Part shown: in pieces, positions 26,992 to 35,466 of the stretch
Layout: each line of letters starts with the position of its first letter
Numbering within the stretch: the first letter of the stretch is position 1
Assembly (NCBI GenBank): GCA_013151335.1
Contig: JAADIJ010000021.1
Location: 9,446-51,495, forward strand
DNA length: 42,050 nt
Direction of reading: 5' to 3'
DNA from: Alphaproteobacteria bacterium
GTDB taxonomy: Bacteria; Pseudomonadota; Alphaproteobacteria; Rhodobacterales; Rhodobacteraceae
The notes under the pieces: generated by a model
The model's database searches: none
Told to the model about the DNA's origin: nothing
Seen by the model: only the letters and a program-made list of their open reading frames with translations
Position numbers and translations under genes: made by a program

Positions 26992-27003
26992 CGGGTTAAC
27001 CCG
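26992..27003. promoter_or_regulatory. Perfect 12-bp palindrome upstream of the SDR gene
   Basis: CGGGTTAACCCG is a perfect palindrome placed directly upstream of the candidate -35 box. A repressor or activator dimer could bind here. The neighbouring terminator region also contains a GGTTAACC palindrome (27075-27082), so part of the pattern may be shared by chance. Confidence 0.4.
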
Positions 27004-27048
27004 GAAACGGAGCCGACTCTCGTCAAGTGGGTCGTTTCGGGTACAGTT

Positions 27049-27090
27049 AATAAAACCTTACTGAAAGTTTGAGAGGTTAACCTTTCAGTA
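27049..27090 (-). terminator. Intrinsic terminator of pepN
   Basis: Read on the minus strand, TACTGAAAG (27090-27082) pairs with CTTTCAGTA (27067-27059), a 9-bp stem whose first arm lies in the last pepN codons, followed by AGGTTTTATT. This is a normal Rho-independent terminator layout. Confidence 0.65.
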
Positions 27091-29638
27091 TCCGCTCAAC
27101 CATCTCAGAGGTATCTCGCGACAGGCCATCAGTACCCGCAATCTTGTTAAGTTCGGCGCGCATCTGCTGCTGGCGACCCTGATCAAACCAGCGCCAGGTT
27201 TCAAATACCGTGCTCATCCGGGCGGTGGTTTGGGGATTAATTGGATCAAGTCGCAGCAGCCAATCAGTGACAAATCTATAGCCTTCGCCACTGGGATCAT
27301 GAAATCCAGCCGGATTCATATTGGCAAAACCGGCGATCAGACCGCGAAAACGATTGGGGTTTTTCCAGTCAAAATCTTTGTGCTCGGCCAATGATTTCGC
27401 AACTTTCACCGCCTGATCGGGCAGGGCAAGTCCGGCCTGTAGCATGAACCATTTATCAATGACCAACTCGTTACTCTGCCATGTTTGATAAAAATCGGCA
27501 GCCTCGGTTTCGGCCTCACCGATGGACAAAAGACTGGCCAATGCCCCGAGCTTTTCGGTCATGTTATCGGCTTGTTGATACTGATATCGCGCAAGCTCCG
27601 GGCCGTCTCGCAATGTTAGAAGTGTTAAGGTTGCCGCGCGCAAAGCCCGCTTTCCGGCATCTTTTGCATCTGGGTTATAGGCACCCGAAACGGTCATTTG
27701 GTCGTAAAGATGGCGCGCATCTGGCCCCATTCTCGCGGCGATGGCGCGGGAAAGCTCTCGTCTTACCGTGAAAATCGCCGTCGGATCAGGCGTTTTTCCC
27801 AGATCGTGAACGGTTTTGATGATATCCCCCATCGTGGGCAAACTCAGGACCAGCGCCCGAAATGCCGGATCAAGAGCGGTGTCGCAGGCAGTCAGATGCA
27901 GGGCTTCAAGCAGCGCCGGGTCAGGGGCGGCGCCGTTCAAAACCATATCAACCAGCACATCGCGCGCGAGATTTTGCCCCACTTCCCATTTGTTGAACGG
28001 ATCGGTGTCATGGGCCAGCAAAAAGGCCTGCTGGGCCGCTGGCATAGGCCGCTCCAGAATGACCGGAGCCGAGAAATTCCGCAATAACGAGGCCACGGGT
28101 TTGGCGCTCAGACCAGTAAACGAAAAGCTCTGCTCGGCCTTGGTCAACTCAAGCAAGCGGGTCGCCACGACCTCGTCTCCATTTGCGCCGATCAGGCCGG
28201 TTTTGATCGGAATGACTTGTGGTTTTTTATCAGATTGCCCCACAGTCGGCGGGTTGGTCTGACGAAATGTCAGGGTGTAGGTCCCGTCCTTAAAACTGTC
28301 GCTAACGCTCACGCGCGGGGTGCCTGACTGGCTGTACCAAAGCTTGAACTGGCTCAGATCGCGGCCAGTTGTATCCTCAAAAACGCGCAGCCAATCCTCG
28401 ATGGTACAGGCCTGCCCGTCATGGCGTTTGAAGTAGAGGTCAAGCGCGCGACGATAGGCCTCTTCACCGACAAGCGAGTGCAACATGCCAATAAGTTCCG
28501 CCCCCTTATTATAGACGGTCGCGGTGTAGAAGTTATTGATTTCCTTATATTCTGCGGGGCGAACCGGATGGGCGAGGGGGCCTGCATCTTCGCGAAACTG
28601 TGCCGCGCGCAACTGCTGTACCTCGGTGATACGCTTGACCGCACGACTGCGCTGATCGCCCGAGAAACTCTGGTCGCGAAACACCGTCAGCCCCTCTTTT
28701 AGTGACAGTTGAAACCAGTCGCGGCAGGTGATGCGATTGCCGGTCCAGTTGTGAAAATACTCATGCGCAATGATCCCCTCGATCAGCGCATAATCCTGAT
28801 CGGTGGCGGTTTCGGGGCTGGCCAGAACGTATTTGGAGTTGAAGATATTCAGCCCCTTGTTTTCCATCGCCCCCATGTTGAAATCGTCAACCGCAACGAT
28901 CTGAAACAGGTCGAGATCATACTCGCGCCCATAAGTCTCCTCGTCCCATTTCATCGAGCGTTTGAGGCTGTCCATCGCATATGCGCACTTCTTTTGATCG
29001 CCCTCGCGCACCCAGATTTTGAGGTCAACCTCGCGGCCCGAAGCGGTGGTGAACCGATCATCAAATGACACCAGATCACCGGCTACCAGCGCGAAAAGAT
29101 AGGCGGGTTTTGGCCACGGATCCTGCCACTCAACCCAGCCCTCGCCTTGGCTGGAGCAGTTGCCGTTTGACAGCATTACCGGCAAATCACCCTCGATACG
29201 CACGGTGAATTTGGCCATCACGTCCGGGCGATCCGGGTAGTAGGTGATCTTGCGAAACCCTTCGGCCTCGCATTGGGTGCAAAACATGCCCTTAGAGGTG
29301 TACAGACCGTTAAGCGAAGTGTTGCCAGCAGGGTTGATCTCGACCTCCGCCGCAAATTCAAACTTGTCCGGCAACTGATCGCCGCGAATGGTTAATGTCC
29401 TCTGTGTCAGATCATACTTCGCCGCCGTCAAGGCAGAGCCATCCAGCGTCGCGCCGATCAAGGTCAGGCCCTCGCCGTTCAGCACCAGATCGCCCGAGGC
29501 CTCGGGATTTCGACGAAATGAAATCTGCGACAGCACGCGGGTGTTGTTGGGTGACAGGCGGAAGGTCAGATGGACCTCATCAATCAGAAAACTGGGGGCC
29601 TGATAATCGGCGAGAAAAATAGTCTTGGCGGTGGTCAT
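27077..29638 (-). CDS. pepN: PepN, aminopeptidase N (M1 family)
   Basis: 853 residues, the usual proteobacterial PepN length. The substrate-binding GAMEN is at 256-260, the zinc motif HEYFH at 292-296 with the third ligand Glu315, and the C-terminal helical domain follows. It removes N-terminal residues from peptides in the cytoplasm; no signal peptide is seen. It is divergent from the next gene (about 217 nt) and has its own terminator overlapping the stop codon. Confidence 0.97.
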   Translation of the reverse strand: MTTAKTIFLADYQAPSFLIDEVHLTFRLSPNNTRVLSQISFRRNPEASGDLVLNGEGLTLIGATLDGSALTAAKYDLTQRTLTIRGDQLPDKFEFAAEVEINPAGNTSLNGLYTSKGMFCTQCEAEGFRKITYYPDRPDVMAKFTVRIEGDLPVMLSNGNCSSQGEGWVEWQDPWPKPAYLFALVAGDLVSFDDRFTTASGREVDLKIWVREGDQKKCAYAMDSLKRSMKWDEETYGREYDLDLFQIVAVDDFNMGAMENKGLNIFNSKYVLASPETATDQDYALIEGIIAHEYFHNWTGNRITCRDWFQLSLKEGLTVFRDQSFSGDQRSRAVKRITEVQQLRAAQFREDAGPLAHPVRPAEYKEINNFYTATVYNKGAELIGMLHSLVGEEAYRRALDLYFKRHDGQACTIEDWLRVFEDTTGRDLSQFKLWYSQSGTPRVSVSDSFKDGTYTLTFRQTNPPTVGQSDKKPQVIPIKTGLIGANGDEVVATRLLELTKAEQSFSFTGLSAKPVASLLRNFSAPVILERPMPAAQQAFLLAHDTDPFNKWEVGQNLARDVLVDMVLNGAAPDPALLEALHLTACDTALDPAFRALVLSLPTMGDIIKTVHDLGKTPDPTAIFTVRRELSRAIAARMGPDARHLYDQMTVSGAYNPDAKDAGKRALRAATLTLLTLRDGPELARYQYQQADNMTEKLGALASLLSIGEAETEAADFYQTWQSNELVIDKWFMLQAGLALPDQAVKVAKSLAEHKDFDWKNPNRFRGLIAGFANMNPAGFHDPSGEGYRFVTDWLLRLDPINPQTTARMSTVFETWRWFDQGRQQQMRAELNKIAGTDGLSRDTSEMVERILKG

Positions 29639-29855
29639 GTTTTTGAGGCTCCGATCTCGTTTCGCGTCAGACTAAGAGCCTTACATCTGAGGGCAAGTCG
29701 AGATTATGCACAGGGGCGTGAAAACAGCGCAGAGATTTCCCCTACGCATTTCCGGTATCCGAATTTGCATGGCAAAACTCTTTATCCACCCCCCTCGACC
29801 CAGCGACCAAGTTAGAGTATCCCACTCCCAACCCATATTATATTCAGGACAGATC

Positions 29856-30620
29856 ATGGCGCGGCCCGTAGTCGGCATTATCGGAAATTTCCATTTGCTG
29901 GGCGAAGACTTCCCCATTCAGGCTTCTGGCATGATCAATCTCGAGGCCGTGGCCCATGTTTCCGGTGCCATGCCGGTGATTGTTCCGTCCGATCCGCGCC
30001 TGGTGGATGTCTGCACCCTTTCTCGCAGTTTTGACGGCTTTTTGTTTACCGGCGCGCGCCCCAATGTGCATCCGTCCTTTTATGGCGAGCCGGAAACCGA
30101 GGCCCATGGTGCGTTCGATTATTGTCGCGATGAACTGACGTTGGAGCTGATCCGAAAATGTGTTCAGGCAGGCCAGCCGGTGTTCGGGGTTTGTCGCGGC
30201 TTTCAAGAGTTTAACGTGGCGTTTGGCGGAACACTTCACCCGGAAATTCGCGACTTGCCCGGCAGGATGAACCACCGGATGCCGCCTGACGGCACGCTTG
30301 AAGAGAAATTCGCCCATCGCCATACGGTCAGCTTGAAAAAAGGCGGGGTGTTTGCCGGAGTTTTGGGGGCGGAGGAGGTGTTGGTGAACTCGCTGCACGG
30401 CCAAGGTATTAACGAGCCTGGGCCTAATATTGTGGTTGAGGGCTTTGCGCCCGATGGTACGCCCGAGGCGATCTACGTCAAAAATTCGCCCGGTTTTTCG
30501 CTGGCAGTTCAGTGGCATCCTGAGTGGAATGCGGCCACTGATCCGGTCTCAAGACCGTTGTTCGAAAGCTTTGGTTCGGCTTTGCGCAAGTGGAAAAACG
30601 GGGTTAGGGCCACGCCCTGA
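29856..30620 (+). CDS. Class I glutamine amidotransferase-like gamma-glutamyl hydrolase (PuuD-like)
   Basis: 254 residues from ATG 29856, with AGGA 6 nt upstream (29846-29849); longer in-frame starts lie in the pepN promoter region and lack such a site. The peptidase C26 fold is shown by GVCRGFQEFN with nucleophile Cys113 and by QWHPEWN with His221 and Glu223. Relatives hydrolyse gamma-glutamyl-GABA in putrescine breakdown, or other gamma-glutamyl amides. No other puu genes are nearby, so the substrate is uncertain. Cytoplasmic. Confidence 0.87.
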   Translation: MARPVVGIIGNFHLLGEDFPIQASGMINLEAVAHVSGAMPVIVPSDPRLVDVCTLSRSFDGFLFTGARPNVHPSFYGEPETEAHGAFDYCRDELTLELIRKCVQAGQPVFGVCRGFQEFNVAFGGTLHPEIRDLPGRMNHRMPPDGTLEEKFAHRHTVSLKKGGVFAGVLGAEEVLVNSLHGQGINEPGPNIVVEGFAPDGTPEAIYVKNSPGFSLAVQWHPEWNAATDPVSRPLFESFGSALRKWKNGVRATP

Positions 30621-30651
30621 GATCAGGCGCGGCCTGCCCCAATTTTCCGCG

Positions 30652-30972
30652 TTAATTTTCGGTTCGTGACGCCTTTTCCGCAATGCCAGATTGACCCTGC
30701 CGCCGCTCTAATTCTTTGAGGACATCGCTCAACTCCACGTCTCTGGAGGTCAGCATGACCAGCAGGTGATAAAGCACATCTGCCGCCTCGCATGTAAGGT
30801 TTTCGCGGTCGTTTTTCACGGCAGCGATGATCGCCTCGACCGCCTCTTCGCCGAATTTCTCAGCGGCTTTCTCGGGGCCTTTTTGTAAGAGTTTGGCTGT
30901 CCACGAGCTGGCTGGATCAGCCGATTTACGCGCTTTGATGGTTGCCGCCAGATCGCTAAGAATGTCGCTCAT
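30652..30972 (-). CDS. hisE: HisE, phosphoribosyl-ATP pyrophosphatase
   Basis: 106 residues, the normal single-domain size. The MazG-like all-helical fold shows metal-binding acidic residues in [13 protein letters not shown] and [10 protein letters not shown]. It removes pyrophosphate from PR-ATP, the second step of histidine synthesis. The start overlaps the hisF stop by 4 nt, so it is the last gene of hisA-hisF-hisE. Not fused to hisI here; hisI is not in the window. Confidence 0.95.
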   Translation of the reverse strand: MSDILSDLAATIKARKSADPASSWTAKLLQKGPEKAAEKFGEEAVEAIIAAVKNDRENLTCEAADVLYHLLVMLTSRDVELSDVLKELERRQGQSGIAEKASRTEN

Positions 30973-31727
30973 AATCGTACCTCTATGCCTGCCGCCGCCA
31001 TATGTTCCTTGGCTTGGCGGATGGTGAAATCGCCGAAATGAAAGATTGAGGCCGCCAGAACCGCGCTGGCATGGCCCTCTGTTACCCCCTCGACCAGATG
31101 ATCGAGCGTGCCAACCCCGCCCGAGGCGATCACCGGAATGTTGACCGCGTCGGCGATGGCGCGGGTTAACGGCAGGTTAAATCCGGCGCGGGTGCCGTCG
31201 CGGTCCATCGAGGTTAATAAGATCTCGCCTGCTCCTTTGCTGGCGACCAGTTTGGCGAACTCGACCGCGTCGATGCCTGTGCCTCTGCGTCCGCCATGGG
31301 TGAAAATCTCCCATTTGCCGGGAGACACTGTCTTGGCGTCAATCGCCACAACGATGCACTGGTTGCCAAACTTGTTCGCGGCTTCGGCCACCACATCGGG
31401 ATTGGCCACGGCAGCCGAATTGAACGAAACCTTGTCCGCCCCCGCCAGCAAAAGTGCGCGCACATCATCCGGCGTGCGCACGCCCCCGCCAATGGTTAAC
31501 GGCATGAAACACTGCTCTGCGGTGCGCTGCGCCACGTCATACATGGTGCCACGATTCTCATGGGTGGCGTTGATGTCCAGAAAACACAGCTCGTCAGCGC
31601 CTGCCGCGTCATAGGCTTTGGCGCTTTCAACCGGGTCGCCGGCATCAATCAGATCAACGAAATTGACCCCCTTGACCACACGGCCATCTTTGACGTCGAG
31701 GCAGGGAATGATGCGAGTTTTCAGCAT
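30969..31727 (-). CDS. hisF: HisF, imidazole glycerol phosphate synthase cyclase subunit
   Basis: 252 residues, a TIM barrel with two half-barrel repeats. The catalytic aspartates are in place: Asp11 (IPCLDVK) and Asp130 (VAIDAK). With HisH it converts PRFAR and ammonia to imidazole glycerol phosphate and AICAR. It lies 3 nt after hisA and overlaps hisE by 4 nt, but its partner hisH is separated from it by hisA and the DUF2147 gene. Confidence 0.97.
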   Translation of the reverse strand: MLKTRIIPCLDVKDGRVVKGVNFVDLIDAGDPVESAKAYDAAGADELCFLDINATHENRGTMYDVAQRTAEQCFMPLTIGGGVRTPDDVRALLLAGADKVSFNSAAVANPDVVAEAANKFGNQCIVVAIDAKTVSPGKWEIFTHGGRRGTGIDAVEFAKLVASKGAGEILLTSMDRDGTRAGFNLPLTRAIADAVNIPVIASGGVGTLDHLVEGVTEGHASAVLAASIFHFGDFTIRQAKEHMAAAGIEVRL

Positions 31728-31730
31728 GGC

Positions 31731-32453
31731 TTAACTTTTCAAAAGAGCGACCGCGTCGCCAAGATCAATTTGACCATCATAGAGTGCGCGCCCCGAAATT
31801 GCACCGTCAAGCGGTGCGCCACAGTTTTTCAGCGCCTCGAGATCGGCCATAGACGACACGCCGCCGCTGGCAATCACCGGAATATTAACCGCGTTAGCAA
31901 GGTCAGCGGTTGCCGTGATATTGGGCCCCTTCATCGCGCCGTCACGGTTAATATCGGTGTAGATTATCGCCGAAACGCCGACATCTTCAAACCGGCGTGC
32001 CAGTTCGGTGACGTCAATATCGGTATCGTTGGCCCAGCCACGGGTCGCCACCATCCCGTTTCGCGCGTCCAGTCCAACGGCGACATAGCCCTCAAACCGA
32101 CGCGCGGCCTCGCGAACGAGGCCTGGGTTTTCAACTGCGATCGTGCCAAGGATCACCCGGCGTATCCCTTTTTCAAGCCAAGCCTCGATTGTCGCCAAAT
32201 CCCTGATCCCACCGCCCAGTTGTGCCGGGATCGAACAGGTCTCAAGGATCGTCTCGACTGGTGCTGCATTCACTGGCTCACCGGCAAAAGCGCCATTCAA
32301 ATCAACAAGATGCAACCATTCACATCCCGCATCCTCGAACGATTTGGCTTGCGCGGCGGGGTCATCACTGAACACGGTCGCCTGCTCCATCTCGCCCTTG
32401 AGCAAGCGCACGCATTGGCCGTCTTTCAGGTCTATCGCGGGGTAAAGGATCAT
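31731..32453 (-). CDS. hisA: HisA, ProFAR isomerase
   Basis: 240 residues, a TIM barrel related to HisF. Catalytic aspartates are Asp8 (YPAIDLK) and Asp129 (GLDARNG). It performs the Amadori rearrangement of ProFAR to PRFAR in histidine synthesis. It is followed after 3 nt by hisF. The 139 bases upstream separate it from the divergently read DUF2147 gene, so it probably needs its own promoter there; I cannot place one with confidence. Confidence 0.97.
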   Translation of the reverse strand: MILYPAIDLKDGQCVRLLKGEMEQATVFSDDPAAQAKSFEDAGCEWLHLVDLNGAFAGEPVNAAPVETILETCSIPAQLGGGIRDLATIEAWLEKGIRRVILGTIAVENPGLVREAARRFEGYVAVGLDARNGMVATRGWANDTDIDVTELARRFEDVGVSAIIYTDINRDGAMKGPNITATADLANAVNIPVIASGGVSSMADLEALKNCGAPLDGAISGRALYDGQIDLGDAVALLKS

Positions 32454-32592
32454 GAATGGTGGCTCCGGCTATGGTCTCGGCCTGTCATAATCTTTGGCTG
32501 GGAAAAATGCCACGCAAAAACGTTGACCAAAAGTAAAGCTTGCGATTTGAGCCGATATTGAGGAAAATTGTGTGGAAACAAGGGAGAATACA

Positions 32593-32988
32593 ATGAAAAA
32601 GCTTATGTTAATGACTGCGGCCGCCCTCTTGCTCGGCACAGCTGCGTTCGCAGACGAGATTTTCGGTACCTGGAAAACCATTCCAGACGATAATAATATC
32701 TATGGTCTGATCAAGGTCGAGGCGTGTGGCGACAAGATTTGCGGCACGTTGATCAAATCGTTCAATGCGAGCGACAACAGCCCCTACCAGAGCGAGAATA
32801 TTGGCAAGAAGCTCGTCTGGGACATGGTTAACAAAGGCGGTGGCAACTACGGCGGCGGCATCGTTTGGTCGCCCGATCGTGACAAGGAATACAGCGGCAA
32901 GCTCAAGCTGCGGGGCGATAAGCTGACGGTTCAGGGCTGCATCTTTATCATTTGCCGTGACGGCGGTACCTGGACCCGCGTTAACTAA
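32593..32988 (+). CDS. DUF2147 domain exported protein
   Basis: 131 residues from ATG 32593, with AGGGAG about 6 nt upstream. A signal peptide (MKKLMLMTAAALLLGTAAFA) is followed by IFGTWKT, the usual start of the DUF2147 domain, and two cysteine pairs (ACGDKICG and GCIFIICR) that could form disulfides in the periplasm. Function unknown. It lies between hisA and hisH but on the opposite strand, with its stop one base from the hisH stop. Confidence 0.88.
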   Translation: MKKLMLMTAAALLLGTAAFADEIFGTWKTIPDDNNIYGLIKVEACGDKICGTLIKSFNASDNSPYQSENIGKKLVWDMVNKGGGNYGGGIVWSPDRDKEYSGKLKLRGDKLTVQGCIFIICRDGGTWTRVN

Positions 32989-32989
32989 T

Positions 32990-33631
32990 TCATGGGTTCC
33001 ATTTCAGAAAATTGCCAATCAATCGCAAGCCGGTTGTTTGGCTTTTTTCTGGGTGAAACTGGGTGCCAACGATGTTGTCGCGCCCAACTACCGCAGTAAT
33101 ATCCCCGCCATAATCGCAGCGTGCGAGACGATCCGATGGGGTGGTTGCCGCCAGATGATAGGAGTGCACGAAATAGGCGTGCGCTCCGTTTGAGATGCCC
33201 TCAAACAGCGGGTGATCGGCGTCAAATATCAGCTCGTTCCAGCCCATATGCGGGATTTTTAGCGATGGATCTTTTGGCGCAAGCTCCACCACATCGCCGC
33301 CAATCCAGTCAAATCCGGCAGTGTTTTTTCCGTGCTCCAAGCCACGCGTGGCCATCATCTGCATGCCAACACAGACGCCAAGAAACGGAACCCCGCGTGT
33401 TATAACGGCCTGCTGCATGGCCTCAAACAGGCCGTTGAAACTAGCCAGTCCGCGCCGACAATCGGAAAACTCTCCGACTCCCGGAAGAACGATTCTGTCA
33501 GCGTTTGCAATTAGTTCCGGCTTTGAAGACACGATGATTTCGCCTGCGTCCAGCTCGTGCGCCATCCGCTGGAAGCTCTTTTGCGCCGAGTGTAAATTCC
33601 CGCTTTCGTAATCGACTATGACCGTCGCCAC
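32990..33631 (-). CDS. hisH: HisH, glutamine amidotransferase subunit of IGP synthase
   Basis: 213 residues from GTG 33631, one base after the hisB stop; an 11-codon longer form would overlap hisB and is less likely. AAGGA lies about 10 nt upstream. Class I amidotransferase triad: Cys87 (LGVCVGMQ), His193 and Glu195 (QFHPEKSQ). It supplies ammonia from glutamine to HisF. The gene is cut off from hisA/hisF by the convergent DUF2147 gene. Confidence 0.96.
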   Translation of the reverse strand: MATVIVDYESGNLHSAQKSFQRMAHELDAGEIIVSSKPELIANADRIVLPGVGEFSDCRRGLASFNGLFEAMQQAVITRGVPFLGVCVGMQMMATRGLEHGKNTAGFDWIGGDVVELAPKDPSLKIPHMGWNELIFDADHPLFEGISNGAHAYFVHSYHLAATTPSDRLARCDYGGDITAVVGRDNIVGTQFHPEKSQTTGLRLIGNFLKWNP

Positions 33632-33632
33632 G

Positions 33633-34220
33633 TTACAAGATTCCTTTGGTCGAGGGGATTGCATCAGCTTTGCGCGGATCGGTCTCCAGCGCGTCGCGAA
33701 GGGCGCGGGCCACGGATTTGAAAGCGCTTTCAGCGATGTGGTGACTGTTCAGACCAGCCAGTTTTTCCACATGCAGCGTGATGCCTCCATTCATGGCAAG
33801 TGCGGTGAAAAACTCGCGCACCAACTCGGTGTCAAATGTACCGATTTTCGAGGTTGGCATCTCCACATTCCACACCAAAAATGGCCGCCCGGAAAGATCG
33901 AGTGCTGCGCGCACCAAAGTCTCGTCCATGGGCAGCAGGCAAGAGCCATAGCGTCTGATTCCGGTTTTATCGCCAAGCGCTTTGGTTAACGCCTGACCCA
34001 GAGCGATGCCGCAATCTTCGACCGTGTGGTGGTCGTCGATGTGCAAATCTCCCGTCGCGCGCACCTTCAAATCAATCAGCGCGTGGCGCGCCAACTGGTC
34101 CAGCATGTGGTCAAAAAAGCCAACCCCGGTTTGATTGTCGTAAATTCCGGTCCCATCAAGGTTAATTTCCACCTCGATTTTGGTCTCGGCGGTCGTGCGG
34201 GCAATGGTGGCGGTACGCAT
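33633..34220 (-). CDS. hisB: HisB, imidazoleglycerol-phosphate dehydratase
   Basis: 195 residues from ATG 34220 ([17 protein letters not shown]); a 15-codon longer frame exists but is not typical. The two metal-binding histidine motifs are visible: IDDHHTVED and [10 protein letters not shown]. It makes imidazole acetol phosphate. This is the monofunctional dehydratase, not the fused form with histidinol phosphatase found in E. coli. hisH follows immediately, so the two are translationally coupled. It diverges from the GT2 gene, with about 133 nt between. Confidence 0.96.
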   Translation of the reverse strand: MRTATIARTTAETKIEVEINLDGTGIYDNQTGVGFFDHMLDQLARHALIDLKVRATGDLHIDDHHTVEDCGIALGQALTKALGDKTGIRRYGSCLLPMDETLVRAALDLSGRPFLVWNVEMPTSKIGTFDTELVREFFTALAMNGGITLHVEKLAGLNSHHIAESAFKSVARALRDALETDPRKADAIPSTKGIL

Positions 34221-34353
34221 ATCTGGGCCTTTGGCTGCGGGGTTTTGGGGGCTTATAGGGCGCAAACGGAGTTTTTTACAAGAATACTCTTGCCAATCTC
34301 GGTGAATTCATTGATTTCAACAGCCAGTTCTCAGCGAAAAAGAGTGGCCAGAC

Positions 34354-35466
34354 GTGTCAGCGGATATGATTTCTCACAAGTTTCCTGACCTGACAATTGT
34401 CGTGCCGACGTTTAACGAGCGCGACAATGTCCGCCCGTTGGTTGATCTGCTTGAAACCGCGTTGGCTGGCATCGCTTGGGACGTGGTTTTCGTCGATGAC
34501 GACAGCCCCGATGGCACCGCCAAAGAGGTGCGCGCGCTGGGGCGGGAAAAATCGTTCGTACGCGTCATTCACCGGATCGGGAGGCGTGGTCTTTCGGGGG
34601 CTTGCATCGAGGGGATTTTGTCGAGCATCGCGCCGATCGTCGCCGTTATGGACGGGGATTTGCAGCATGACGAGACCAAACTGGTCGAGATGTTAGCCGC
34701 TCTCAAGGCCGATCCAGAGCTTGATTTGGTGATCGCCAGTCGCAATGTCAGCGGCGGCTCCAGCGGCACTGGCCTGTCATCGATGCGCAAATGGGGCAGC
34801 GATGTGGCCACGTCGATGGCGCGTAAAATGCTGAAAATTACCGCAACCGATCCCATGAGCGGGTTTTTCATGGTGCGCCGCGAAAGCTTTAATTCCGTGG
34901 TTTTGAACCTGCAACAACAGGGCTTTAAGATTTTGGCGGACATGCTGTCGGCCAGTGCCGGGCGTTGGAAAACCCATGAGGTTGCCTTTACTTTTCGCGA
35001 GCGTCAGCATGGCGAAAGCAAGATGGACAGCGCCGTTACGTTTGAGTTTCTCAGCCTGCTTGCCGTGCGCATGACCGGCGGTGTGGTGTCGATCCGGTTC
35101 ATATTGTTCATGCTGGTTGGCTTGTCTGGTCTGGCGGTTAACCTGATCGTGTTGCGGTTCGTTCTGGGTTTTTTGCCCGACCAGTTCGCGTTGTCGCAAA
35201 CCGTGGCGGTGGTGACGGCCATGACCACCAACTTTATTTTGAACAATGCGCTCACCTATAAAGACCGCTCGTTGCACGGGGCCGCGTTTCTGCGTGGCTT
35301 GTTGTCGTTTTACGGGGTTTGTTCGGTCGGGGCCGTGGCCAATATCGGGGTTGCGACCGCGATTTTCGCGGTGGTGCCGAACTGGGCGCTTGCGGGGTTT
35401 GTCGGGGCCTTTATCGGTGCGCTCTGGAACTTTGTCGCCAGTTCTCTGGTCACGTGGAAGTCCTGA
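34354..35466 (+). CDS. GT2 glycosyltransferase fused to a GtrA-like membrane domain
   Basis: 370 residues. The N-terminal 230 residues form a GT-A, DPM1-like transferase with IVVPTFNERDN, VDDDSPDGT and DGD at 100-102 as the nucleotide-sugar/metal site. The last 130 residues form four hydrophobic helices typical of GtrA (for example FILFMLVGLSGLAVNLIV). Such proteins put a sugar on polyprenyl phosphate, and the GtrA part may help flip or anchor it. GTG 34354 is the likely start, though ATG 34366 is possible. The stop touches the next start, so it is paired with the GT39-type gene. Confidence 0.9.
   Translation: MSADMISHKFPDLTIVVPTFNERDNVRPLVDLLETALAGIAWDVVFVDDDSPDGTAKEVRALGREKSFVRVIHRIGRRGLSGACIEGILSSIAPIVAVMDGDLQHDETKLVEMLAALKADPELDLVIASRNVSGGSSGTGLSSMRKWGSDVATSMARKMLKITATDPMSGFFMVRRESFNSVVLNLQQQGFKILADMLSASAGRWKTHEVAFTFRERQHGESKMDSAVTFEFLSLLAVRMTGGVVSIRFILFMLVGLSGLAVNLIVLRFVLGFLPDQFALSQTVAVVTAMTTNFILNNALTYKDRSLHGAAFLRGLLSFYGVCSVGAVANIGVATAIFAVVPNWALAGFVGAFIGALWNFVASSLVTWKS

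Noticed and set aside
29782-29790. DnaA-box-like TTATCCACC upstream of the C26 hydrolase gene
   Set aside because: One mismatch and isolated; likely chance.
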